Shown here one piece after another: positions 10,776 through 23,884 of a stretch of DNA of 64,000 bases. The position numbers were made by a program, and so were the translations under genes. The DNA is taken from the NCBI GenBank assembly GCA_003868215.1, contig QWDQ01000057.1:62001-126000 (forward strand), in the 5' to 3' direction. Numbering within the stretch: position 1 is the stretch's first letter; each line of letters opens with the position of its first letter. Below the pieces are notes generated by a model, which saw nothing but the letters and a program-made list of their open reading frames with translations, ran no database searches and was not told the origin of the DNA. This DNA comes from Pseudophaeomoniella oleicola (lineage: Eukaryota; Ascomycota; Eurotiomycetes; Phaeomoniellales; Phaeomoniellaceae).

Positions 10776-13187
10776 GGTATGGACAGGTAAGGAAGAGATT
10801 GGGTATCGACAAGCAGATGTGGTTCTGAAGTAAGTCGCTGGCTATTGTCATCCACAGGGTGTTGACTGTTGACTGTTGACTGTTGACTGTTGACTGTCTC
10901 GGCTCGATGCGCATTCGCGATCAATCAACAATGAGATTGTCATCCACGTAACATAAGATAGAGAAGCGTCCAAGCGGCCCGTCAAACTCTTTGCCCATAT
11001 AGAAATTGTCTGTCGTAAATATTACTACGTAGTACTCAACACTCACAGGAGGAAATCTGATGTCATCAACACAATCACGTTGTGATGAGTGATGGAATTG
11101 TACGACATACTCAGCCATGTTCAGTGACTCGGAAAGGGTCCCATTTGTTTACATGTCCCCAAAAGGGAACAGGGACAGTCACTTAATTAAGCGGGCGCTT
11201 ACCTACCAATAAATTTCCGGGGGACCTTGTGTGCTGACTTGGGGGACAAAACTATCCACTGGCCAATTGCGATGCTTTATCTACTGTAACTATCACTCTG
11301 CATCGTACTGCAGTAGGAACCCTGAAGGGTTGGTCCAGAGGAGGATCGTTGTACACAAACGATGTAATGTAATTATCATCTGAAGACGTGGTAAGATACC
11401 GTAAGTACATCTACTGTCAATTACTAATTACTGTACCTATCTGTCTGTACGACCCATGGCACGGCGTTGAAGAGACTCGACAGTGGGAAGAAGATCACTG
11501 GGACCGTGTCTACTACGTTAGTTATTCTTGATACTATGTACAGTTAAGTCCTAGGCATGCTGAGATGGCGAGATGGGTCCTGACTTCCCCAGGATTCACT
11601 GTAGTATGTCCTACGTACTACGTACCTACCTAGGTAATTAGTACAGTAGACAATAGGGGAAGCGTCATCCTACGATGTCAGCACCGATCATAAGCACCTA
11701 TCTTTAGTCAGATAGACTGCTTGGTGTGATCGTCCTTCTTACTTTTACCTCTTTTCAGATAACACTGGTGATCCAGAAGAAAAAAAAACAAAAATTTAAG
11801 AGAAGGGCAGAGCATCTCTTCCCCCAGTAATTAACTATGGTTTAAACCAAGTCCCGATTTGCGACTGCCCTTTCTTGATCCAGCAACGTGGCCAGCGGTA
11901 GTGGTACATAGTACGTACAATATCCCATCACCTTACCGTGTTCGTCACTTTCGTCAATGCGCAGACGTGCAGTGGAACACGCCGAGAACAAGCTCGACAG
12001 TCGATCTTTTCTTCTAGTCTCTACTCACGCCTTTGTACTACGTAGTACGTAGTAATCGTCGGTCTGTCGGCCGAGTAGCGGCAGTGATGTACATATCCAA
12101 GCCCCTGCCTCATTGCCTCACTTCTTCACTCGCCGTCCACTTGGACTCTGGGCCCGTTGACCTGGAATATCATTACCAAGGGACGTAACGTACAGGATCT
12201 TCATGCCATTCCATTCGGGGAAGAGTGGCCTTTTTTGTATCCAACTCACGTTTTGATATCCCGGCTCTGTTTTCCCTTCAATGCTCCTCCCACCAGATAG
12301 ATTATCACCAGCTTGATTACATCGTCGATGATAGCCCTTAATCAAGCAGTAGCCTTATCGTCTACTTCGGTCATTGTAGTTCTCACCACGCGAAATTGCC
12401 ATTTTCCAGTTTGCCGTAGGGTATGGATCATTGGGGACATATGCTGACATGTCATTAAAAACTACAACCTAATGCTGTCGCGTAGAAAAGGCATCACACA
12501 CATTCAAGGCATGCGTGGACGGCTAGCATGACGGAGGTAGGTCCTACGGGAACACAAGAGAGTTCCAACGTACAGTGACAAGAGAAGTCTTTATTTGATT
12601 CTATGACTAAGTGAATGTGGAATTGGACTGATAGGGGTATTGTCGCATTGATGATATCTTCAAGAATACAGTAATACATCGATTGAGCTTGATCGCAAAA
12701 TCAGGAGTTGGGAAAAGGCCCCCCATTGTTTTCGAATTGAGACCCTCCAATCCGCACGCCCGGCCGATAATCAAAAAGCACAAAGGATGGTGAAAATTTG
12801 AAAGCCATATGTTTTGAATACTCTTGCCTCGGCGACATACTTCTCGATCGATTTCTCCTGGCAAAGCGCCTCTTGCTGCCACCACTGCATTGTCCCCGTC
12901 GAGTAAGTTGGTTGAAAATAGTCCTTGGTAGAAGTCTTGAATAGAAGAACGATCCTCACTCCAGGTGGGATAATATCAGACACCGAGAACGCCATCGGAA
13001 CCATTGTCGTGGAATCGACCGCAAAGACCATACATATATATCCCCAAAACGTCTGGCAGGATAATCGTGGAACCCAAAGTCAAGAACTCCATTTTCGTCG
13101 ATAAGAATGTGAATAGCCCATCTATTTCATGTGATGTTGCCCCCAAAAAACCCCCACAAGGCAAAGTGCCGATAGAATTCAATCGAG
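10776..13187. other. Gene-free region with TACTACGTAGTA-type palindromes
   Basis: About 2.4 kb without a supported gene. It carries several near-perfect palindromes built on TACGTA (about 11023-11036, 11611-11624, 12035-12054) and a CCTAGGTA palindrome at about 11625-11637. The left end is the promoter of the gene at 8874-10775; the right end is the 3' flank of veA. Short minus-strand frames between 12118 and 13187 show no family resemblance. Confidence 0.5.
10861..10895. repeat. Five perfect 7-bp repeats (GTTGACT)5
   Basis: Head-to-tail GTTGACT units 86-120 bp upstream of the start codon of the minus-strand gene at 8874-10775. On that gene's strand the unit reads AGTCAAC. It may be a plain minisatellite or a clustered protein-binding site in the promoter or 5' leader. 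Confidence 0.95.
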
Positions 13188-14824
13188 TCAATATCCCCTT
13201 CGATCGAGAGGTGCATGCGAGAGACCACCGTTGGCTCGCTTGTACTCTAGCATCCCAGGGAAAGAACTGTATGGTTCATCGTAGTTTTGCTCAGCAGATG
13301 GCCTCATTCCGCTCTTCAAAGGATGGTGACTGAATCTCGGTGGACTGTAAGTCCTTTTACCTGTTGCTTGGAGGGCGTCTTGACGGGTGTCAGCATCTCT
13401 GATGAGATCGCTCACAGGAGGAAGCATCGGCTGTTCAGGCGCTATGGTCACCTTGTTCCCCGAGGATGTGTAAGAGTAATGGGCCGCCGGATAAGCTGGA
13501 GCCTGTTGGGTTCGGTAGCTACTTGGATCCGACACAACGTAAGCCGAAGGGTCCGATGGACGACGATAGCTAGACGGTTCAGTTGGACGTGGTGGGTAGC
13601 TAGTGACGTCGGAAGGACGGCGGCTTCCAGCGTCCGAGTTAGAATAGGTCGAAGCATCACTTCCTCGATGCTCATAAGGCCTATACGGAGCCGGTTTCGA
13701 TGTGTAATCCTGAAGTCTACTTGATGGTGCTGGACCAGAGGGGGATGGAAGCGAAGGGTAATGATGCTGTGGGTATGCGGACGAAGGCGGCATTGCCGAG
13801 CTCGGCGTTGTAGGGACAGCAAAGCTGGAGCTGGATGGACCCAATGAAATCGGAGGCTGTTGGGGACGTCCATACATATCACCACTGTGAACGGACAAGC
13901 GACGCTCCCCGTATTGACTTCCGTCGTGGCTGCCATGGCTGAGGGACCTTGGACGATCATGTGGCATCGGCATTCCTTCAGGCGTGGTATATCTGCCTCG
14001 CATAGCATCATCGCCGTAAGGTTCGTTCATCAGCTTTGGCTTCGGCCTCTTCCTCATCCTCACATCTCTCCTGATACGAACACGACAACCTTGATCTGAC
14101 AGACCGATACTTAGACCTGTACTTCTGTCAAGGCCTGGAAATTTCTTTGCGCTGAAAACCTGGAATTCCTCTGATCTCACTTCCAACCTCGAGACGGAAG
14201 AATTGTGCATCTGTGGAGGCCGTTGTCCCTCCTTCTCAAGTGACTTGTCCAATCCGGCTGGAGGAAACGGTCGCTCTGGGTCCGCATCTCGCCAATCCTT
14301 GACTTGCTCATACAAAGCAAAGGTCAGACGATAGAAACCTTCATGGCGAACAGAAAGATCCGGAAAGATGAAGTATCCTGCTGGCGCTGGTCGCTCGAGG
14401 TAATTGATACCAGCGACATTGCAACCGTTTAGCACAGCCATTGACGGTGGTCCTGGAGCGCCAACTCGTCCGGCGGCGATCGGTCTGGCTTCCAGAGTCG
14501 CAAATAGAAAGAAGTTCACATTGTGATAAGATATTGTGATGTCCTTGAGGTTGTTGTCGTCTTCTCCTTCAAATACACGAAGCTCGACTACAGGTGGTGG
14601 ATCGACTGGACGACGATCGGCAGATGCTACAAACTGTCAGTCTATACTCGAAGCAACAATCCGATCTTAATACCTTTGGCCCCGTTCCCACATGCTCTCG
14701 CTCTTTCTGGTTGCTGCAACACATGCAGTTGATATGTCAATCGACGATTATCCACGGTTCGTCGTATCGTCTTCGCCGTAGTAATGTTGGTGGCATTCGA
14801 CCACAAGCTTATTTTGTCCATCAT
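13188..14824 (-). CDS. veA: Velvet-domain global regulator VeA
   Basis: Two exons, 14674-14824 and 13188-14626, separated by a 47-nt intron, give 529 residues. The velvet fold is clear: LTYQLHVLQQPERARACGNG (start of the domain), DRRPVDPPPVVELRVFEG across the splice, then YFIFPDLSVRHEGFYRL and FQVFSAKKFPGL. The GCRVRIRRDVRMRKRPKPK stretch is the basic region typical of VeA. The C-terminal half is Pro/Ser/Tyr-rich and disordered, as in the family. VeA works with VelB and LaeA in the nucleus to link light to development and secondary metabolism. The start is the first of two adjacent in-frame ATGs; upstream of it the frame stays open but has no ATG. The N-terminal 20 residues look unlike other VeA proteins, so a different first exon is possible. 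Confidence 0.93.
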
Positions 14825-15743
14825 ATGATCAGAACAGTCCGTAAACCTATCCCTATGTCCAGATTCCAAACCGTCCTACTCCAATCGCTTTCCGCCTCTG
14901 TACGTCGTGTATAACAAACCCTCGATTTTCCAATTCGTCGGTGGATTGTATGGGATACAGTCGTTACTGCGGATGGCGAACGATGGCGGTTAAGAATGAC
15001 TGCACCCGTCGTAGAATTGGGTGGTGAAAAGGTGACGAGGTGAGAAACGAGAGAAGCAGATGAGGTTTGAGAGAATGAAAGTCAGTCGGACATGTAGGAC
15101 GTTAGATGACAGAAGGATGAGACGACCGGTTAGGTTGGATGTTGCAAGTGGGCATGCGGGCGGTTAGTTAGTTTAGTATGGTGCAGGGGGGAGGGTTGTG
15201 GTGGTAGAGGAGACTCGGCAGTCCTAGGTATCTTTAGTTGGACAGTCGCCAATACAGTATTGTTTCGGTATTGAAGTCTTTCTGATTGCGGCAAAGGCTA
15301 GAAGTCGACCCGACCCAGCAAACGGAACCTTGGGAATCTGTGCAGAGGGACAAAGAAGAAGGACAGACTCCCTTGGACGATCCTCTCCGGTGATTAGGTT
15401 CAGGGTATGGGGAAATGGTACAGTGATCGTTAGGGTTAAAGACTTTAGGCAGTGGGGACCACTGTACTACGTAGTAAGGTAAAGTTTTCTTAACGATGGT
15501 GATGGTGAACGATAAGTACAGTAGTGGAGATATAGCTTATCGATGGATCCCCTATTCTGGCCTTACTTTGCAATTTGCCTCGCTCCTTTAGTGAGAGGAT
15601 CCGCCTGTAATCGTGCAGCCGAGCAGCGACAAAGGTCAAAAGGTATTTGCCCAGTCCTATATACACGCTCAACCGAAAACAGAATAAGGGAGTAATAGGC
15701 CAATAATACTTGTCTACCAACAAGAAACCCAGAGGAGCGCTCA

Positions 15744-15757
15744 GGGGGGGGGGGGGG
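15744..15757. repeat. Homopolymer G14
   Basis: Uninterrupted run of 14 G on the plus strand in intergenic DNA. It could form a G-quadruplex or be a place where assembly length is unreliable. Confidence 0.9.
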
Positions 15758-17031
15758 TAGTCATAGGAAGGGAAAGGAGGCGCTACTATTGATATTTTTT
15801 CGAATGAAGATGGGTAAGGAAAGCTGCACTTGGTCTCAATTGAGGTAGAAATGCGAAGAGAGGGTGGGCAAATGTATCATAGTATCATCCATAGAGACGG
15901 GCCAAATAGATTACACTGTACCGGGAACTGTCAACAGGAATGGGCTGTGCTTATGCCTAAGCGAGTCGCATAGGGAAAAAGGTAAGGTGAGGGTAATTTA
16001 CCCGTTACTTAGGTAGTATCTCTATCGTGAAATATCGCGCTCTTTTATCAGCGAGTCAGGCTGTAGCAGCAGTTCATGATTCATGTACCTAATTAGCTCC
16101 TGGTCCTACCATCTCATTCTTGCCCTTCATACAGGTACTGTACAAGCAGCACTCTTCAGGTCAAGAGACGGGCCACTATTGGGCTGATCATACGTAGCAG
16201 GGCCCCTACACTATTAAATCGCATCATGGATAGTGCCAGGTTCATGTACCTGCACCGCCAGCCCGTGAGCCCTTCCACCGGTTCCTCAACCAACCTCGCG
16301 TGGTTACCTCCTCGGTCATTTCCTTGCTGACCGACCAACTTGTTTATTGTCTCAAAGATGGTCCTGGATCCAGTATCTTGATATTTTATTCACTATATAG
16401 CGCCGCCATGAAAAAGGTGAAAAGTTAGCGAGTCATCAACATCAGATACGATACGGTATTCCCAGGATGTCTGGTGGTAATGCACTACGTATTGGCACTT
16501 CTTGATCCATCCAACACGTAGTAGACCTTAGAGAGAAAAGCTTGGTTAGGCTTATCACTGCATTTACAGCTTCTTTTGGTATAGGCGGGATGGACAAGAG
16601 CGCATGGGAATTAGTGCATGTTGGGGGGGAGCTCTTTCGCTGTGGACGGACATTCGGCACAGTCTTGGCCAGTGACAAGACAGCAAATTCCGAGGTCTGC
16701 AGGGGAATGCTTACCCCTAAGCGAGAGGCCTAGAGAGACCTAGGTAAAATACAGTAAGCCTAGCAACTCAAGTAACGTTCGCTTCCCAGAGGTGGAGGGG
16801 GCCACTTGACTGACCTATACCCATTCAGTAAGTAAATGATGGTTCTCAGCACAAGCCATTCTATCGAAGCGAAGGCATGCTACCCACCTCGATGAGACGC
16901 AAACTTCGGCAAGGCAACTAGAAGGGAATGCTTCAAGTTTATCGATACTGCTTTGGTTCTCGACCCTAGTCGATGGTCAGCGGTGGAGTCAGACGGCACG
17001 TATTACTACGTACTAGTACTGCATTTTACAA

Positions 17032-17047
17032 TGTACTACGTAGTACA
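17032..17047. repeat. Perfect 16-bp palindrome TGTACTACGTAGTACA
   Basis: The strongest member of the TACTACGTAGTA palindrome family that recurs around veA. It is perfectly self-complementary over 16 bases. It could be a dimeric factor site, a cruciform-forming site or an expanded simple motif. Confidence 0.9.
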
Positions 17048-20000
17048 AGGTGTACTATGTACAATATCCCTGATCCATGCCCAATGTCCTTCTACTTAAC
17101 GCGAACTGGTTAAGGACATGGCCCACTGCACGGGCTTCTTCATTCCCCAACTCCCCAGAGTCTGCTCGCTTAGGCTGTAAGTGGTTGTAGATGATGTCGC
17201 ACACAACTGGCGATTGGCACGCCGTCGAGCCGTATCCTAGGAGGTATGGTCTGTGGGTTCTAAAGAGACAAGGATTTGACAGCCAACCTCGTACCTCTCA
17301 GAAGGGATTACAGTACACGTACTAATTACATGCCTGGGATGTGAGAGATACACTTAGTATACTTAGGTCTCGAACCAGCCCATAATCCCTGATCGTCAGA
17401 CTTCCTGCTGGTGATCAGACGGATCTCGGATGTCAGATCCCTCATAAATTCGATTATTCTTTATCCATCCTGTGGACTATTATGTACCATGTACCATGTG
17501 CCATATGGTCGCTCCCGTCCTTACTTTCATCTAGCGAGATAGATCATTTGATCGCATTTTGGGAGACTGAATCCCTAGATCCAAGCTTCCTATCTGTGTG
17601 CATAGCCTACTCTGAAGGTGTGCAACTCGGTAGCCAGAACCAGAACCCTAACCCTAGGAGGAATTGAGCTCAACTCCTACAAGATCATGGGCAAAGGATA
17701 GGTAGACACCTCGACACTGGCCTCAGGCAGTGAGCCAACGGACCTGGTTCAGACACGTTCGTCCTCTACGAAAGTTTCCATGAACTCTCCCGGTCATCAC
17801 GATCGAGAAGGTGGGTTTGCAGCGCTTTCCGTCGAAACACCCGCTCTGGTGACGAGATCATGCCACGTTCATTCTGATGTCAGCAGTGATACGGGAATAA
17901 TTCAAAAGTAAACATGAAAGTCCTTAATCGTGGAGATCGTGGATGGCAAAAGGATCGAGGAGCCAAGTATGCTGCTCCAGGGTAGACCTGGCAGCAAAAG
18001 ATTGTTGACATCTGCTATGAGCATGGGATGTCGGCTCAATCCGACTGGGTCATCCGATTAATCGACTTTAGACTCTACGTGACCCGGCAAGGCTTGTCTC
18101 AGCCCTCGTCCGGTTGAAATATTCATCTTCTTAGACAGGGCTGGTGTATGCGCAGATGACGCTTTCCAGGCGAGTCACCTTTTACTGATCCGGCGTAGCT
18201 TTGCCATCGTTTGAGCTCTTGATAGAAAGTTGAGGTGATTTTTTGACTGGCATGGCAGTGTAAAGACACTTTCCGACCACCACCACCCTTTCAATTGAAT
18301 TGTGCGCTAGGCTGACAGCCTTTCCATGAAACCAGAATGCATCGAGATAGGACAGAAGTCTATGGTATCAAAGAAATGGCCTATCGCAACCTGCATCAGT
18401 ACTGTACTGTATGTATGAGGGCAGTTAATACTTACTTCCTATTGCTCCAACGAAACTGCTTACTTGTACCAGACACCCAAGGTCGTTGGGAGATGGAAGA
18501 GAGCCAAGCTTGGCATATGGATCCTGCCGGCGTCGCTGATTGTATTCCACCCACACAGCAAGGTAAGTAGCCACTAAATTACTTTCACTACGTATAAAGA
18601 GGCATGTACCTCCGTATGTGGCAGGGGTTTTGACCTTGGTCGCCTCGTCGCTTGACAATGACAAGGTTCAGGGTTTCGTGTCTTCATGGGCAGAGTACGC
18701 AAGTGAGTGCGTCTGATTCGTCCGGATGATCAATATTTGCAGATGCGCATGTTGAAAATGGCAATTGCATTCATCTGATGGACCATCACTTAGGAGTCTT
18801 CGGTTTACCCTCCTTTTCTCCTTTTTTCGTCGTTTTACCGGGCCAATCCACTCCTTGACATTTGAAGTCGTTACTTTTGCAATGGATTTTGTCACATTCT
18901 TGCTATCGCTTCTTTAGTGTGCTCACCCGTGTCGAAAGAACCTCAGTCCTGCACCGTTGGTCGGATGCCTACCTTACCTGGCCAACATAACTGCCCTTGG
19001 GTCATGGTGAAACTCGACATTAGATTACAGCGCGCTTATCTCAGACAAGATATGGTCATGCAGCATACAGGTGCAAGGCGAGTGATTGATCGTCGATGAG
19101 TACTCTTTCGAACGGCAAACTCTCTTGGAACATGCCTACCAGGGAACGCCACACACTCGAACCCAATATTGCTCGCACTTTCTCGACTTACCTTCACATG
19201 CAATTGCCATCGAGAAGGCAATTGTTCGTGCATGTCAGCCGGGAGAAATGACCACACGGAGGACGATCACTTCAGAAAGCCAGTTCGATTCGCCGGAAGG
19301 ACAACTTTATATCCTCTATCATTCTCCCTTTTGGCTTGTGCTGTATGTCTTGAGCACGAGCATCACCGAATATGCAAACAGACGTCTCCAAAAACCGTTG
19401 CAATGGAGCTTCCCCAGTCCATGCCTTTGGGACCCGGAGCTTTCTTCCCCCCATTCTTTCCCATGAGCCCGGGGTAAGGAATGCACAATTACGCTGCGCA
19501 CAGCGAATGCAAGGTAAGCCACCCCAAGCCCTTAAGGAATATCCCCAAGCAAAGTGTCACGTCGAGGAACTTTGTCTGTTTCCATCTCGCTCGAGTTGGA
19601 TCACAAAGCTTGGGCTTCATTGTTCGGCACTGTCAGTCTTTCCCAACGTTGATCGCGATGAGGGTGTTGGGTTGTTTGCGTTCATGTTCGTAAAAAGCCA
19701 ATTTAGTATTTTGGTCGTCCTACTTTAGGGCCTACTCCTCACAGTTGTTTATGTCTACTCTTGCGCATCGTTGCAAGGTAGGGAGGGGGCCGCATTTCTT
19801 GTACGATTGATACAAGATCAAGAGGTTGTTTCAATGTCCTCCTGGGAAATGCCGTTTTCATCATGTCATTGTACCTCAAGAGGGTAACATGAATAGTGAC
19901 GGACATTGCTTCCAAATTTTCTAAGGTTACCAGTACGGCTCGACTTGCTATTTCTGTAATTGCCTTCTGCCTTAGGTTTGAACGGAAATCGACGCACATC

Positions 20001-21827
20001 CCCAGCTCTGTCACGGATGGTAACATTGCCATACCTGCAGGTCCCGACATTTCTTCTGTTTATTTGGCCTGCTTTGCTTCGATGGGCCTGCCTGCCTTGA
20101 GGCGCTGCCTTTCGGGTCTATCGATCAGCAAGCCTTTGACAGCCCTCGAACCTCCAGCAACCAAGCCTAGTAGCCAGTTCTAACTTCACGAACGACATTA
20201 GAGTCTTGCTTCGGCTGCATACTGAACCACGATGCTGCTCTCGCATATTACACGGTGATGCTGAATTACCAATCTGCTAAGAAAATCGAAAGTATACATC
20301 CGCTCTTACTGCCCCCATTGATGTTGTCTCCGTCTTGCGAAATGCTCGGATCGCCTGCAAGAGCAAGCAATCTTGCGCTGCTCTTGTGTGACCTTCACCA
20401 TGGACCCTTGCCATGAGTTGCAGAAATACCTAGGTGAACCTTGTGCCTTGGTCTAACATATAAGTAATCGATGTTGGATTTGTGGCACCTCGTCTGTACT
20501 TTGTTGAAACATTCCATCTATTGTCTAGGCGAGCAGGTGCTTGTACGTAGTATGTAATTTCAGGCATGGGACCGTGCACTGTGAACTCTGTAGTGAGTGG
20601 CCATATTTTCACCTCTCGCATGTCGAATTGTCGGATCTTCATGCATCTGTCCTGTTGTGGTCATAGCATGGCTTCGGAAGAACCCTTTGGTTTGTGACCT
20701 TGGACTGCTGAAGAAAACGTGGAGATGGCGCTTCTGGCCGTCGCTTAGATGGAAAAGGAACCTCCGTCAATAGTGTGGCTTGTCAGATGCATGGCATATA
20801 CGGCTCGTTCGAGAACCTGGGAGAATACGTACCAGCATCACACTAGTACAAGTGGTTTGCATGATAAGTCCACAGATGTGGCGACGAATAGAGAACCGTC
20901 TTACCACGATACGCTCCTCACGCACCGTGAATGGCCGTGGTGGTACAATTCGCTACCGCATGAGCGTTTGATATTGTGATGGATCAGATTGTAACATGGT
21001 GTTTACGATGGCGATCGAATACTTCCTAGTGTTTGCTTTGCCTTGCTTACGCTGGCGCACCGTGGTGCTCACAGACCCCCATGTGCATCGAGGACATCAA
21101 TTACAGACAATATATTTGTGTATTCTACTCCGTATATGTGCTGACACTGGCAGTCAGCCTGGTACTTGATGTCCGCATGTTAGCAAAGCATATCCTGTCT
21201 TGTAGAAAAGGGGGAAATTGTATCTGTGTAGCTCACCTACTGTCAGTATCTATCTGTTAAATGTAGTCAGTGCTTGTACCATGGAACCTGTGGTCGCATA
21301 TGTGAATTGCTCTAGCAAACGGTGGTACTACCACTGTGAACTTGCTGTATATCCGAGGTCTTCGAGTTGAGCTTCGACATGGGCACAGGACGGTATGATA
21401 CTCGGTCTTCGTCTCGATAACCTTAGAGGTTCCTTGACTCTCGCAGATTTTCTGGTGTCATCGTGTACGAAGTCGATAGGCCTCTTGCGCTCATAGATAA
21501 AATGTATCACAGATAAAATGTATCAGTGTGTGATGATTTTTTGTGATTGTCGATTGACGTCAGGTAAATGCCGGAGATACTCCAATTTTATTCCACTGGA
21601 ACAGCATCATCGTGTACCTTTCGAATCACTAAACAACAATAAAACCACATCGACCGGTATCCTTTCATGACAACTGTAGATGGCGGCAAGGATGTCTAGC
21701 ACTCCCAATAACCAATAGAACAGGAGGAGTAGTAACGCTCTCAAAGATATCGCACAACTTGAATCCAGAACGTAAGTGACTGTTACTGAGGAAGACCCCG
21801 CGGCGGGGGAGGTCTGCACAGTACAAG

Positions 21828-23884
21828 ATGTTCAAGAAAAAGCCTCAGGTGAGTCAACACCTCTTGATCCGTACATCTTACTTATCCCTATGCTGAAAGA
21901 AAACGTACGTTTCTAGATCAAGAATTTGTCGCCATTGCGATCCTCAGATCGCCGGAAGCTCGCCGACAAGATAATAGCTGAGCTCAGCGTGCCCGTGCCG
22001 TCAGCCCCGTCCACCACTCCCAATGGCTCAAATGCAGAAACTGCACCCCAACCGGAGAACACACTTTCGTCCGTGAGGGCTTCACTACTACCAGAAAACT
22101 GTCAATCAGCCAAGTTCGCTACTTCTGCTGGTCCCGACTCGAAACTAATATCAGGTACGGTGTATGTAGGATCACATCCGGGGCAAGAGGAACGGATACT
22201 ATGGATACAGATGGGTCAGAGGGACCAGAGATTATACCCAACCGTATATACATTATGGAACAACCCTGGCCTCGTACCTCTGCTACACACACCAGGATTC
22301 GTGGTTGAGAAGCTGCAGGGTGGCGCAGATCTGATGACACCGGGACTGGCAAGGGGTCCGCCATTTCCAGAGCGTGCTGTGAAGAATGCCATTGTCGCTG
22401 TTGCTTCCCTGGACAGACCTAGCGTACCGATGTTTGTCGGCATATGTGAGATTGATGTTAGTACTCTAGAGAAGGTCCAGGGTGCCAAGGGGCATGCAGT
22501 GAAGGGTGTCCATTGGAGCGGGGATGAGATTTGGACTTGGAGTGAAACTGGTACTGGTGGGCGGCAACCCCCCGAAGAACTGGAAGGCTGGGGCCAAGGG
22601 CAAGTTGCAACAACTCAGAACGGACTACAGCATCTCTCGCTGTCCGACGAAGATGAAGACGGCGAAGAAGACGTGCAAGAGGGAGGCGCACCTCTGAATG
22701 GCACCGGCGATAATTCAGATGGACAAACAGTGAAATACGCACTCGCCAATCAGGTAGATCCTGACGAAGTGGCGGAAGTTGTGGAAGAGCGAGAACTGAC
22801 AACCAAAGACATCGATGATGCTTTTCACAAAGCTTTCATTTTCGGTATCTACTCCGCAAAACAATCAGGCACCGCACCACACTATGGGATCGAGTTCCCG
22901 CTTCAGGCCTCCCCGCTTATATCCCAACTGGTCCAGCCGTATCTACCCATTTTCAGTGCGGCCCAAGCTCAGCAATATACTATCAAAAAGACTAGTTGGA
23001 AGAATACCAGAAAGTTTATAAAGCACCTAGAGAAGGACAAGCTATTAGTATCGAAGGACCGGAATGGCGGAGAGACTGTCATATTAGACGTCGACTTTAA
23101 CGATTCACAGGTGAAGGATTTCGTCCCTTATAGGCTGCCAAAGGCGAAGTCCGCTTGCGACAAGCCGAAGGATGCTGCGGTATCGGCTAGTGTTTCAGGA
23201 TCTGACTCCTCCATTGGGCAGAAGCTCAATATCCAGACTGTCTATCGACCGTCATCAAAGCTAGTACCTGGCCTTCTTCCCTCCAAAACCGACTTCTACA
23301 CATCATCTGAGATCACAACATACTTGAAGACCTACGCCGAAAATTCAGATCTGGCGAACAAGGGGTCAACGCCCCGGTTTGTCAAATTGGATCCGTTCCT
23401 GGCGAACAACGTCTTCGGCTCCAAACCAAATGCTGCAGACACCAGAGCTTTAGCGGCCGGTGAAATAGCTCGGGATGTCCTTGCAAAGCGCATCCTGGAG
23501 GATTCTCACCTCTGCTCTCCATTCTGGGTGTTGCTTCGAGAGGGGCAACATTGGTCGTCGTCCGATCATTCCTTGCCCAAACCCAAGGCTGGTCCGGCAC
23601 CTCAGGTGACAGTGACGATCGAAAAGCGCACGGGCACCAAGGTTGTGTCAAAGGTCGGTAATGTTGAGACGTTTGGGATCAACCCGGAGCTCCTGGCTAG
23701 CGAGCTGCAGAAGAAATGTGCCAGCAGCACTAGCGTTGGCCAATTAGTTGGCGGCAAGCCTGGCATGTTGGAGGTGCTGGTACAGGGCGATCAGAGAGCG
23801 ACGATCGAGAAGGAGCTGGGAAGACGAGGGGTTGACAGACGATGGGTTGAAATCAACGACAAGACAAAGAAGAAGAAGGGCTGA
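21828..23884 (+). CDS. TMA64: eIF2D / Tma64 ribosome-associated initiation-recycling factor
   Basis: A 21-nt first coding exon (MFKKKPQ, 21828-21848) joins through a 68-nt intron to 21917-23884, giving 662 residues. The N-terminus MFKKKPQIKNLSPLRSSDRR is diagnostic of eIF2D. A PUA-like domain covers roughly 145-200 (ADLMTPGLARGP to PSVPMFVGICEID). An acidic linker follows, then winged-helix and SWIB/MDM2-like regions. A C-terminal SUI1/eIF1-like domain (about 571-645) begins VTVTIEKRTGTKVV. The protein acts in the cytoplasm on the 40S subunit, promoting removal of deacylated tRNA and mRNA after termination and GTP-independent tRNA delivery. Without the tiny first exon the conserved N-terminus would be lost. 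Confidence 0.95.

Larger units (their letters stand above)
14825..21827. other. Seven-kilobase region without a convincing gene
   Basis: This runs from the veA start to the eIF2D gene. All open frames are short and overlapping, and none shows a known domain. It contains a 14-G run, TACTACGTAGTA palindromes (15464-15476, 17032-17047), shorter TACGTA variants near 16479 and 17000, and two telomere-like CCCTAA units near 17646. The first part must include the veA promoter and leader; long leaders are known for veA genes in other fungi. Non-coding transcripts or a rapidly evolving multi-exon gene could be hidden here; nothing in the bases lets me name one. Confidence 0.45.

Noticed and set aside
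17641-17658. Telomere-like CCCTAA units
   Set aside because: Only two units, far too short to be a relic telomere or to be above chance.
19086-20183. Several 90-126 codon frames in the gap between veA and TMA64
   Set aside because: They overlap each other in different frames and show no domain, splice pattern or start context that would support a gene.
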